From Chloroflexota bacterium (GTDB lineage Bacteria > Chloroflexota > Anaerolineae > Epilineales > SHYO01), in contig SHYO01000008.1 in the NCBI GenBank assembly GCA_009692745.1, positions 1 to 45,712 of the forward strand: a stretch of DNA of 45,712 bases, written 5' to 3'. Below are positions 37,149 to 45,712 of the stretch, in pieces. Below the pieces are notes generated by a model. The model searched no databases. It was not told the DNA's origin and saw nothing but the letters and a program-made list of their open reading frames with translations. Position numbers and translations under genes: made by a program. Position 1 is the first letter of the stretch. Each line of letters opens with the position of its first letter.

Positions 37149-37607
37149 CTAGTCTTTGACCTCAAAGATGATCTCAATCTCGACGGCATAGTTACCGGGT
37201 AATTGATACAAACCCACCGCCGACCGGGCATGGCGCCCGGCTGCGCCAAACACTTCGTTCATCAGGTCAGTGCAACCGTGAATGACACTGGGAGTATCTG
37301 TGAAACCTTCGGCGGCATTCACCATCCCCAACACCTTCACCACCCGTGTCACCTTGTCCAGGTCACCCACAACAGACTTGAGGGCACTCAAACAACCCAA
37401 AGCACAAGCGCGAGCGGCTGTGTATCCCTGCTCTACGGTCAGATCTTTGCCTACCTTCCCGATATAAGATTGATCTCCCCAGCGGGAAACGTTCCCTGAG
37501 GTGTAGACCAGGTTCCCCGTCCGGACTGCCGGCTCAATCTTACCCTGGCCGGTCTCTGCGGCGGGGATTTCATAGCCCATAGCTTTTAGTTTTGCTTCAG
37601 CAGACAT
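37149..37607 (-). CDS. RidA family protein
   Basis: AVRTGNLVYTSGNVSRWG...GLSALKSV-like CLSALKSVVGDLDKVTRVVKVLGMVNAAEGFTDTPSVIHGCTDLMNEVFGAAGRHARSAVG. Confidence 0.9.
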   Translation of the reverse strand: MSAEAKLKAMGYEIPAAETGQGKIEPAVRTGNLVYTSGNVSRWGDQSYIGKVGKDLTVEQGYTAARACALGCLSALKSVVGDLDKVTRVVKVLGMVNAAEGFTDTPSVIHGCTDLMNEVFGAAGRHARSAVGLYQLPGNYAVEIEIIFEVKD

Positions 37608-37643
37608 GAGATTTTTCTCCTGATTGATGGGGTGGCTTAGCTT

Positions 37644-38606
37644 TCAATTGGCAAGGACGCAGGTTAACTCTTGGATGCGACTGCGCAGGAAATCAATAGA
37701 TTGCTGCTCTATGGTAAATGAAACTGTAATCACCGGCACCTGGGGGTGAAAATCCATCAGGCGCTCGTGGCACGACCTGGTCACGACCAAAACATCCACT
37801 TTGGCCAGCACCGTTTCCAGCCGCAGATAATCGTTAAACAGAGCGGGCAAAATCGTAGCTTCTGGATGGTAGGTATGGATAATATGAGTGAGACTATTGA
37901 CGGTACTTGACAATTCGCACACCAGGCCAATGACAGTCTCATGTAGACGGGCTATGTTTAGCAGGGCATCGTGGGAAGGCATAGCATGCACCCCCACAAC
38001 CTTGTCCTGCCCCACCTGGCCAAGCACTTTGTTCACTTCGCCTAGATGGTAAAACGTTGTGACAACTAAGTCAAATTGCGCCGCAACCCCTTCCGGTTCG
38101 GCCACCAGGTCAGATAACAAAACACCTTCCATAGCATGTTCCACAGCGCCGCTTAGATCGTTACCTAAAGACACAATGTCCTGTTGGTTGCACTCCACAA
38201 AGGCCACTCGCAAGCTTTCCTTACCCAGGATTCTGTCAATACTACTCAGAACTCTTTGTAACACTGTATCCCTGTTAAGGCCCTGTTGGCGGGCATCCTT
38301 CAAGAGTTGCTCCATCTCAGCCATCCACTGACCTTCGTCCAAACTTCTGGCAGGTTCGCGGCGGCGTACAAAAGCCCCCCGGCCACGTACTAATTCCAGG
38401 TAGCCTTTCTTCTCCAGCTCCTGGTAGGCCCGCACCGCCGTATTTTTATTGACACCCAACTCCTGCGCCAATTCCCGCACTGTAAGCAGGCGCGAGCCTT
38501 CGGGGTAGATGCCGCTACGAATACTATCTTCGAGCTTGCGCGCGATTTCAGCGGCCGTCACAGCTTTTTGTGCTGTACCACTTTGTACTGGGGTGATATT
38601 CTTCAT
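37644..38606 (-). CDS. GntR-family transcriptional regulator
   Basis: IARKLEDSIRSGIYPEGSRLLTVRELAQELGVNKNTAVRAYQELEKKGYLELVRGRGAFV winged-helix signature. Confidence 0.94.
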   Translation of the reverse strand: MKNITPVQSGTAQKAVTAAEIARKLEDSIRSGIYPEGSRLLTVRELAQELGVNKNTAVRAYQELEKKGYLELVRGRGAFVRRREPARSLDEGQWMAEMEQLLKDARQQGLNRDTVLQRVLSSIDRILGKESLRVAFVECNQQDIVSLGNDLSGAVEHAMEGVLLSDLVAEPEGVAAQFDLVVTTFYHLGEVNKVLGQVGQDKVVGVHAMPSHDALLNIARLHETVIGLVCELSSTVNSLTHIIHTYHPEATILPALFNDYLRLETVLAKVDVLVVTRSCHERLMDFHPQVPVITVSFTIEQQSIDFLRSRIQELTCVLAN

Positions 38607-38626
38607 GTTGGGACAAGTTAGGACAA
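38607..38626 (-). promoter_or_regulatory. Putative operator, TTGTCCTAACTTGTCCCAAC on the minus strand
   Basis: TTGTCC direct repeat, 10-bp period, immediately 5' of the gntR start codon. Confidence 0.55.
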
Positions 38627-38692
38627 TAAGATTGACTTACGGGCATTATACCAAATTTTTGCTCCTTTTGTCAATGAATTTCGAAAAAATTC

Positions 38693-38721
38693 TTGACAAA
38701 CAGAGGGGGATTTGATATAAT
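38693..38721 (+). promoter_or_regulatory. Sigma70-like promoter TTGACA-N17-TATAAT
   Basis: TTGACA 38693-38698, TATAAT 38716-38721. Confidence 0.8.
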
Positions 38722-38740
38722 GTCTCTAAGTAGACCTGAT

Positions 38741-38756
38741 TTGTCCCACATTGTCT
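38741..38756 (+). promoter_or_regulatory. Putative operator TTGTCCCACATTGTCT
   Basis: Second TTGTC(C/T) direct repeat of 10-bp period, just downstream of the predicted transcription start. Confidence 0.55.
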
Positions 38757-38823
38757 ACGCCATGCAAAACACCTTACCACTCCAACCGAGAGTAACACCA
38801 GACTTACAAGGAGAAACAGGTAA

Positions 38824-39948
38824 ATGCGCATCACCGATATCGAAGTCATTCCCTTGCGCATACCCCAGCATAACGTTCATATTGCCGACGGTATTCAAGA
38901 TGACGTGATCGTGCGCGTGCATACCGATGAAGGCATTACCGGCATCGGCGAAGCTGATTCCTCGCCCATGGTGGTGAAGGCAGTCGTCGAAGCCTGGCCA
39001 TCCTGGCCGCGCTGCCGCGGCCTGCGCGATATCTTAATAGGCGAAGACCCCTTCAACGTCGAGATGTTGTGGGAGAAGATGCGTTTCGGCACTATGTGGT
39101 TAGGGCGCAACGGCGTGGCCCAACAGGCTATCGCGGCAGTCGATATAGCCCTGTGGGATATCGTCGGCAAAGCCACGGGCAAACCTGTGCATGCCCTGTT
39201 AGGCGCGGCTTTCCGCGATCGCATTCGGGTATACGCCAGCACCCTATTCACAGAAGATCCGGGGGAAATGACCGAGGTGGGACAACGGTATGTTAGCCGT
39301 GGCTTTACGGCCGTAAAATTCGGTTGGGGCCCGATGGGACGCAGCCTGGCGGGGGATGTCAAGCTGGTAGAAACTGCGCGGCGCGCCGTGGGCGAGAATG
39401 TCGATCTGCTGATCGACGCCGGATGCCCCTTTAAATCCCGCGAGGCCATCCAACGCGTCCATGCCTTCGTTCCATACCATCCTTTCTGGTTCGAAGAAGC
39501 TCTAGAAGGAGACGACGTCGAGGGCTACCGCCAACTATCCCGCGCCGCCGGTGATATCCGTATCGCTACCGGAGAGCAAGAGAGCGCACTGCCGGCCTTC
39601 GAGAAACTCATCACAGAGGGCGAGGTAGATATCATCCAACCCGATATTGCCCGCGCCGGTGGTCCTACTGAATGTCGCCGGATTGCCGCCATGGCGCAGC
39701 GCCATCACCGGCTCTGTATCTTTCACGCCTGGAAATCCGGCATCCTGGTAGCGGCAACCCTGCATATGGCTGCCATTGTACCCGATATCCCTTTTGTAGA
39801 ATACACCGTATCCGAATCTCCGCTGCGGCGCGAGCTGGTACACAGTACCTTTGAGCTGAAGGACGGTATCGCCACGATTCCCCAAGGACCAGGGCTGGGA
39901 GTGGAGCTCAACGAGGAAATTCTGAACCGTTATCGGATGGACAAATAA
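38824..39948 (+). CDS. Mandelate racemase/muconate lactonizing enzyme family protein
   Basis: MRITDIEVIPLRIP...IALWDIVGKATGKPVHALLG...AVKFGWGPMG...LLIDAGCP...WFEEALEGDD...IIQPDIARAGG; AAGGAG upstream. Confidence 0.93.
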   Translation: MRITDIEVIPLRIPQHNVHIADGIQDDVIVRVHTDEGITGIGEADSSPMVVKAVVEAWPSWPRCRGLRDILIGEDPFNVEMLWEKMRFGTMWLGRNGVAQQAIAAVDIALWDIVGKATGKPVHALLGAAFRDRIRVYASTLFTEDPGEMTEVGQRYVSRGFTAVKFGWGPMGRSLAGDVKLVETARRAVGENVDLLIDAGCPFKSREAIQRVHAFVPYHPFWFEEALEGDDVEGYRQLSRAAGDIRIATGEQESALPAFEKLITEGEVDIIQPDIARAGGPTECRRIAAMAQRHHRLCIFHAWKSGILVAATLHMAAIVPDIPFVEYTVSESPLRRELVHSTFELKDGIATIPQGPGLGVELNEEILNRYRMDK

Positions 39949-39994
39949 CCAACTCACCTATTCACAAGATAAAACCTAGGACTTGGAAAGCAGC

Positions 39995-41092
39995 ATGATA
40001 TCGATCAATACCGGCGATGGCCGGACAGAATCAATCCGTATTATTGATGTAGATGTGCATGTCCATGAAAATCCCAAGGAGATGGCGCCCTACTGTGACA
40101 TGCCCTGGCGCAAATCCCTGGAAATGATGGAGGAGGAGCCAGGCCGTTACATCGACATCCCCGGCTTCGCCCCCAGTTTGCGCCTCGATCCACCTTTCCC
40201 CGGCGGCGCCACAGCACGCAAGATTTTCACCGCCGCCCAGATGCGCGAAGATTTAGATAGCATGGGTATCGATATCGGGGTCCTTTTCCCGGATCATTTA
40301 CTCACCCTGGCGCTGTTGCCCAATCGAGATTACGCCGCAGCCGTAGCGCGGGCCTATAATGCCTGGTTGATTGACCGTTGGTTGCGGGACAATAACGGCC
40401 TCAGAGGCGCTTTGGTAGCAGCCCCGCAAGATCCGGTGGACGCCGCCCGCCAGATTGAGCGATATGCCCGCGAACCCAATATCATCGGCGTCTACCTGCC
40501 TACCGCCGCCGTGCGCCCCCTCTATGGCGACACCTGGTACGATCCGCTCTATCAGGCGGCCCAAAGCGCCGGTTTACCCGTGTTGCTCCACAGCGTCTCG
40601 GTCGTTCACCCAAACTTTCCCTTCAACTTGCAAGATTTCGATACAGCCCTCGCCCGCCATACTCTGGCGCACCCGTTTTCCATGATCGCCAATATGGTGA
40701 GTATGATCACGACCGGTGTCCCGGCTCGCTTCCCCAACCTAAAAATCGCCTTCTGCGAAGCCGGCATCTCCTGGGTACCCTTTGTCATGTGGCGCCTGGA
40801 TAAGGAATATACCGAACAACGCCGCCAAATCCCCTTCCTGGAAGACAAACCCAGCACCTATATCCGGCGCTTTTATTATTGCACCCAACCGGTCGAAGAA
40901 CCGGACGACACCCATGACTTTGTATCCATGCTCCATCTGTTCGGGGGCGAAGATAGCGTCATGTACGCCTCCGACTGGCCGCATCACGATTTCGACCATC
41001 CCAACAAGGTGCTGCAACTCCCCCTTTCTCTGGAGGCGAAACGCAAGCTAATGGGGGGAAACGCAGCCAAATTATTCAATCTGCAGGACTGA
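39995..41092 (+). CDS. Amidohydrolase family protein (amidohydrolase_2-like)
   Basis: RIIDVDVHVHENPKEMAPYC...LPVLLHSVSVVHPNFP...LKIAFCEAGISWVPF...VMYASDWPHHDFDHP. Confidence 0.9.
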   Translation: MISINTGDGRTESIRIIDVDVHVHENPKEMAPYCDMPWRKSLEMMEEEPGRYIDIPGFAPSLRLDPPFPGGATARKIFTAAQMREDLDSMGIDIGVLFPDHLLTLALLPNRDYAAAVARAYNAWLIDRWLRDNNGLRGALVAAPQDPVDAARQIERYAREPNIIGVYLPTAAVRPLYGDTWYDPLYQAAQSAGLPVLLHSVSVVHPNFPFNLQDFDTALARHTLAHPFSMIANMVSMITTGVPARFPNLKIAFCEAGISWVPFVMWRLDKEYTEQRRQIPFLEDKPSTYIRRFYYCTQPVEEPDDTHDFVSMLHLFGGEDSVMYASDWPHHDFDHPNKVLQLPLSLEAKRKLMGGNAAKLFNLQD

Positions 41093-41093
41093 T

Positions 41094-41450
41094 ATGGCCG
41101 AGTATATTGTGGCCCAAGAGGGCGAGATACCAGATGGCGACCGCCGGCTAGTGCAGGTACACGGGCGTGAAATCGGTGTTTTTAATCTGGGCGGCAAATA
41201 TTATGCCCTGCCCAACATCTGCATTCATCAAGCCGGACCACTCTGCACCGGACGAATTTCCGGCACTCTGATTTCCAACACCGACACGAATTGGAAGCTG
41301 CAATGGGGGTTTGAAGGCGAAATCGTGACCTGCCCCTGGCACGCGCTAGAGTTCAATATCACCACGGGCCAATGTCTGGCCTTTCCCAAGCGCCGCCTCC
41401 GCTCCTATACGGTAAAAGTTGAACAGGGCCAGATAAAGCTGGTGTTATAA
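41094..41450 (+). CDS. Rieske [2Fe-2S] ferredoxin-type protein
   Basis: CIHQAGPLCTGRI...CPWHALEFNITTGQC (CxH...CxxH ligands). Confidence 0.93.
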   Translation: MAEYIVAQEGEIPDGDRRLVQVHGREIGVFNLGGKYYALPNICIHQAGPLCTGRISGTLISNTDTNWKLQWGFEGEIVTCPWHALEFNITTGQCLAFPKRRLRSYTVKVEQGQIKLVL

Positions 41451-41500
41451 GCCGGCAATAGCGGCGCCGTAGTATGGAAAGTGGCGGACGATGTATTCAT

Positions 41501-41517
41501 GCCCAACCGGGTTGGGC
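41501..41517. repeat. Perfect palindrome GCCCAACC-G-GGTTGGGC
   Basis: 8-bp arms, 1-nt centre, between the Rieske gene and the substrate-binding-protein gene. Confidence 0.6.
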
Positions 41518-41572
41518 CGGGAACTTCATCCATTGATCGCTTTAGTAGATTCCCAACCAAAGGAGAAGAAGG

Positions 41573-43453
41573 ATGAGCAATCAACACACGGACAGCGCTC
41601 CACAAATGCCCTCTCAGGATAGATTAGAGGAGAAAAACACCTTCTCCCGCCGCAATTTTCTGAAGCGGGTAGCCATTGCCGGCGGTGCCACGCTCCTGGG
41701 TAGTATCGCTGCGGCATGTGGCGCTACCCCTACACCCGCCCCGCCCGCTGCAGCGGCACCGACCCAGGCCCCGGCCGCTCCCACCAAACCCCCAGCCGCC
41801 GCTCCCACCACCCCTCCGGTGGCCAAGGCGCCGAAACGCGGTGGGAAGCTAACCTGGGGCCTGGAAGTCCCCCCGGTAAACCTGGTGCCTTTTGGCGCCA
41901 TATCACAAGGCCAGGTGCTCTCCAAAGAACTCCTCTACGATTCGCTGGTAGAATGGGATAAGGATTTGAATGTCCAACCGGCGCTGGCCGAGAAATGGGA
42001 AACCCCCGATGATAAAACCTGGATCTGGCACTTAAAAAAGGGTCTCAAGTTCCACGATGGCAGTGAGGTCACTGCCGACGATGTCAAATACTCCATTGAG
42101 TTGCAAGCCAATCCCCCGGCGCCCGGCATCAAAGTCTCCCAATATCCCAAGATCGCCAGTGTGGATGTAGTAGACAAGTATACTGCCAAGTTCAACATGA
42201 CCGGCCCGGATCCCACCGTCCTGGGATACCTCGCCTGGGCGCGCTATAGCGCTATCATTCCTAAAGGGCTTTATGACAAAATCAAAGTCCTGACCCAGGG
42301 AATCGGTACCGGCCCTTTCAAATTGGTGGAATATGTGGAAAATGACCGGGTGGTCAATATCAGCAACAAGGATTACTGGAAGCCCGGCCAACCCTACCTG
42401 GACGAACTGACTTTTAAAGTCCTGCCAGATGAAAGCAGCCGGGTAGCAGCGCTGCGCTCTGGCGCCATCGATGGGTGTAACGTCTCAGCAGATATCGCCC
42501 GCAGTCTCAAAAACGATACCAATATCACCGTGCTGAAGGGGCCTGTCTCCGCCCCGCGTGTCTTGCAATTTACGATTAAGGGAGATGGCAAGCCCTGGAA
42601 TAAGAAAGAGGTGCGCCAGGCCATCAGCAAGGCTATCGACCGGCAGGTCATCATCGATAATGTATATGCCGGTGAGGCGCTCTTGACCGGACCGGTGCCC
42701 CCTGGATATGGCGACTGGTTTCTTCCCCAGGAAGAGCTGGCTTCAAAATGGTTCAAATATGATGTCGCAGGCGCCCAAAAGCTGATGGCCGATGCCGGTT
42801 TTAAGGACGGCTTCGAAATTACCCTTAATGCTATTAGCCAACCGGCCGAGTACACCCAGATCGCCGAAGTGGTCAAGGAACAGCTCAAAAAGATCAATAT
42901 TACTGTCAAGGTTGTCTCGGAAGAGCTGGGCACTATTGCCAAGACTTTGCTGGCGAATCCCGTTTTCCGTAGATAGGGTACCGGATTTCGCCGGAGGTTA
43001 CGCTTAGTAGTGACGTTCTCCACTCCGATTTTCGAAAATTTTCGGCTCCAAAAACAGGTGTTTTGAATTCGCCAGCAGAATCTTGCCAAGCGCGTCGGCG
43101 ATGGCAGCTTCGATTTCCTGGCTACCGGCCGCGGTATGCGCAACGACGTCACAGGTCACCTGCCCGACTTCGGCAAGCCGGACCTCGGCGCGGCGGCTCT
43201 TTGGTTCAACAAGGGGCAGGGCTGGAAGAATGATGAGCTCTCCAAGCTCTTCGAGCAGGCTTTGGTTAACCTGGACAGCGCTACCCGCCATCAACAGATC
43301 CGGCGTATCCAGGAGCTTGTGCTTGATGAAGTGCCACACGTCTACCTGGTTCAACCTTATTCGTTCCAAGTCGTACGCACCTATGTCAAAGATATGTACG
43401 TTTCGTTCACCAACTTCAATCCTGGGTTGAGAACAGTATGGTTGGATAAGTAA
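41573..43453 (+). pseudogene. ABC transporter family 5 substrate-binding lipoprotein, split by a MITE-like insertion
   Basis: N-terminal part (SRRNFLKRVAIAGGATLLGSIAAACGATPTP, ends in stop at 42976) and C-terminal part (KRVGDGSFDFLATGRGMRNDV...WLDK) flank the 42943-43082 element. Confidence 0.92.
42943..43082 (+). mobile_element. MITE-like element, copy 2
   Basis: 140 bp, imperfect TIRs, 7-bp direct duplication TTGCCAA at 42936-42942 and 43083-43089; introduces TAG stop. Confidence 0.92.
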
Positions 43454-43458
43454 TTGTA

Positions 43459-43487
43459 TTGACTTGCGCCGGTCCCCATGTTAATAT
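43459..43487 (+). promoter_or_regulatory. Sigma70-like promoter TTGACT-N17-TAATAT
   Basis: Hexamers at 43459-43464 and 43482-43487, very close to ATG 43500. Confidence 0.5.
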
Positions 43488-43499
43488 AGGACACATTGT

Positions 43500-44672
43500 A
43501 TGAAGATTACCGATCTGAAATACTGGATTGTCGAAGGTGATGTCTGGAACTGGACCTTTCTGAAGCTATATACCGATGAGGGGCTCACCGGCGTCGGTGA
43601 AGCCACGGTAGAATATGGTGCCCAAACCGGGGCCGGTTCACTCGAAGAAGCGCGCGAGTTTATCATCGGTCGCGACCCTTTCCATATCGAAAGCTTCCAA
43701 CAAGACATTCACTACCGCACTTTCTGGCAGGGTCCTGCGCTATACGCTGTCACAAGTGGTATCGAGCAGGCGATGTGGGATATCATCGGCAAGGCGCTGA
43801 ACCAACCCGTTTATAACCTTCTGGGAGGTCCCTGCCGCCGCAGACTACGAGCCTATACCCACATGGGGGTACGTGGTGGGGACGATCGCCCGGCCCACGA
43901 ACAACTGGCCGAACAGGCCCGTGGATTGGTGGCAGAAGGTTGGACGGCGCTCAAATGGGTGCCTGTGCCCCCAGTGCATCTCACGATGACCGCCGCGGAG
44001 ATGCGCCAAACGATAGAAAACGTCGGGGCCGTTAGAGATACCGTCGGCCCTGACGTAGACCTGCTTATCGAATTACATGGGCGACTTAACCCCACCACCG
44101 CTATCCAATTGGCCCATGAGCTGGCTCCCTTCAAGCCGATGTTCTTTGAGGAGCCCATCCCGCCATACAACCTGGACGCTATGGCCTATGTTCGCTCTCA
44201 CAGTCCGATTCCTTTGGCCACCGGGGAGCGCATCTTCACCAAATACGGTTGGCGCGATGCTCTGGCCAAGGGAGTAGCAGATATTATTCAGCCGGATTTG
44301 GGTAAATGTGGCGGTTTGCTGGAGATGAAGAAGATTGCAGCTATGGCGGAGGCGGAATATGTGATGGTCGCGCCCCATAATCCATTGGGGCCGGTCGGAT
44401 CTGTCGCTACTCTTCATTGCTCAGCCACCATCCCCAATTTCCAGATCCAGGAGATGGTGCGCGAAACCGGCAATCGGGGCGTGCCCTGGCGCACCGATCT
44501 GATTTATGGCGCCACGGTGAACCAGCCTCAAGATGGCCACATTCCCCTGCCGCCGGGGCCTGGCCTGGGGATCGACCTGGATGAAAAGGTGGCTGCAGCC
44601 CATCCGTACAAGCGCAAACCCATACGGCGGGAATTTATGCGCGATCCGCACTTCCTTTACCCCGGAGACTAA
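43500..44672 (+). CDS. Mandelate racemase/muconate lactonizing enzyme, galactonate-dehydratase-like
   Basis: MKITDLKYWIVEGDVWNWTFLKLYTDEGLTGVGEATVE...LLIELHGRLNPTTAIQL...FFEEPIPPYN...APHNPLGPVGSVA. Confidence 0.93.
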   Translation: MKITDLKYWIVEGDVWNWTFLKLYTDEGLTGVGEATVEYGAQTGAGSLEEAREFIIGRDPFHIESFQQDIHYRTFWQGPALYAVTSGIEQAMWDIIGKALNQPVYNLLGGPCRRRLRAYTHMGVRGGDDRPAHEQLAEQARGLVAEGWTALKWVPVPPVHLTMTAAEMRQTIENVGAVRDTVGPDVDLLIELHGRLNPTTAIQLAHELAPFKPMFFEEPIPPYNLDAMAYVRSHSPIPLATGERIFTKYGWRDALAKGVADIIQPDLGKCGGLLEMKKIAAMAEAEYVMVAPHNPLGPVGSVATLHCSATIPNFQIQEMVRETGNRGVPWRTDLIYGATVNQPQDGHIPLPPGPGLGIDLDEKVAAAHPYKRKPIRREFMRDPHFLYPGD

Positions 44673-44749
44673 AATAACCGGTTGCATGCTCAGGATACTC
44701 AGCAGTAGCTGTAATCAGCACTTGTCGGGTCAAACAAATAGGAGGAGAA

Positions 44750-45595
44750 ATGGAAACGAAAGGCAAAGCAAACGAGGACAGGCAGGTACGGCCGGAGGGA
44801 CACGAGACAGGCTCGACTATCTCCCGCCGCAGATTTCTGAAGAGTCTCGCCCTGGTAGCGGGCGGAGCCGTGGTTACCAGTATTGCCGCTGCATGTGGCG
44901 CTACACCCACACCCTCGGCACCAGCAGCAGCAGCAACTACAGCTCCGGCAGCCCAAGCCACTACCGCGCCAGCGGCGCCCACTAAACCCGCGGCTGCCGC
45001 CGCCACCACAGCTCCTGCCGCCGGCAGCCCCAAATCTGGCGGGAAGCTGGTCTGGGCCCTCGAAAGCGACCCGGTCAACCTGATTCCTTATGGCGGCGTT
45101 AGTACTTCCAACCAATGGGGTAAGGAATTCATTTATGACTCCCTGGTCGAATGGGACAAGGATCTGAAGGTGCAACCCGCCCTGGCCGAAAAATGGGAAA
45201 CACCTGATGATAAGACCTGGATCTGGCATTTGAGGAAGGGAGTAAAATACCACGACGGCAACGAGGTAACTGCCGACGATGTCAAATACTCCATCGAGCT
45301 CCAGGCAAATCCTCCGGCGCCGGGCATCAAGGTCGGCTTCTACCCAAAGGTCGACAATGTGGAAGTCGTAGACAAATATACGGCCAAGTTCAACATGAAA
45401 AGCTCTGATCCTACGGTCCTGGGCTACCTGGGCTGGGCGCGTTACAGCGCCATAATCCCCAAGGGGCTGTACGACAAGGTCAATGTGCTCACTACGGGTA
45501 TTGGCACCGGTCCATTCAAATTGGTCGAGTACACCGGCAATGACCATGTCCTGTTAACCAAAAACGTAACTACTCAGCCACCGGATATAGACTGA
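44750..45595 (+). pseudogene. ABC transporter family 5 substrate-binding lipoprotein, 3' truncated
   Basis: ISRRRFLKSLALVAGGAVVTSIAAACGATPTP Tat/lipobox; homologous to 41573 protein until TKN (45565), then an unrelated VTTQPPDID stop. Confidence 0.85.
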
Positions 45596-45712
45596 TGAAA
45601 GGTCTAACATACTACATATTGTGGTTTTTAAGTCTGAATCGGGCATTTGTAGCCCGTTCAAAAATGCTATTTTGAGGTCCAATCGTCACCTTATGTAAAT
45701 CTAAACACTACA
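45566..45712. mobile_element. Putative terminus of an insertion sequence, incomplete at window edge
   Basis: Abrupt loss of substrate-binding-protein homology at GTAACTACTCAGCCACC; AT-rich noncoding sequence follows; family not established. Confidence 0.45.

Noticed and set aside
1-45712. tRNA or rRNA genes
   Set aside because: None recognised by eye; absence not proven without a tRNAscan/Infernal run.

Overview
The window looks like a bacterial accessory/catabolic region. Gene families and the lipoprotein substrate-binding-protein architecture suggest Chloroflexota, but this is inference. Left edge (1-5.5 kb): a YoeB-like toxin/antitoxin pair, a DUF3854-like primase/helicase gene with a TubC_N-like partner gene, and a PIN/Phd-like toxin/antitoxin pair. 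From 5.6 to 38.6 kb almost everything is on the minus strand. It forms a paralogue-rich amide/ester/acid-sugar catabolism cluster: five CocE/NonD hydrolases, three enolase-superfamily enzymes (two more lie to the right), HyuA/HyuB, acetamidase/formamidase, a DMFase-like large subunit, a creatininase-family protein, RidA, an amidohydrolase, a class III aminotransferase, a metallophosphoesterase and a GntR regulator. From 38.8 kb the genes are divergent on the plus strand: enolase-family, amidohydrolase, Rieske protein, two ABC substrate-binding proteins and another enolase-family enzyme. Superimposed on this are several layers of unusual DNA: (i) two identical 140-bp inverted copies of a MITE-like element, one splitting a substrate-binding-protein gene with a 7-bp TTGCCAA target duplication; (ii) a family of GTAGGTGCGG...CCGCACCTAC REP/BIME palindromes around a RAYT transposase; (iii) a 1,694-aa NACHT-HEAT protein with about 15 near-identical 99-bp HEAT units, abutting hyuA with a 1-nt gap; (iv) an inverted-repeat-bounded AT-rich cassette inside the primase gene; (v) an in-frame perfect palindrome in the partner gene; (vi) a 10-bp-periodic direct-repeat operator at the GntR divergent promoter. 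All calls were made by reading the sequence and supplied translations; no searches were run.
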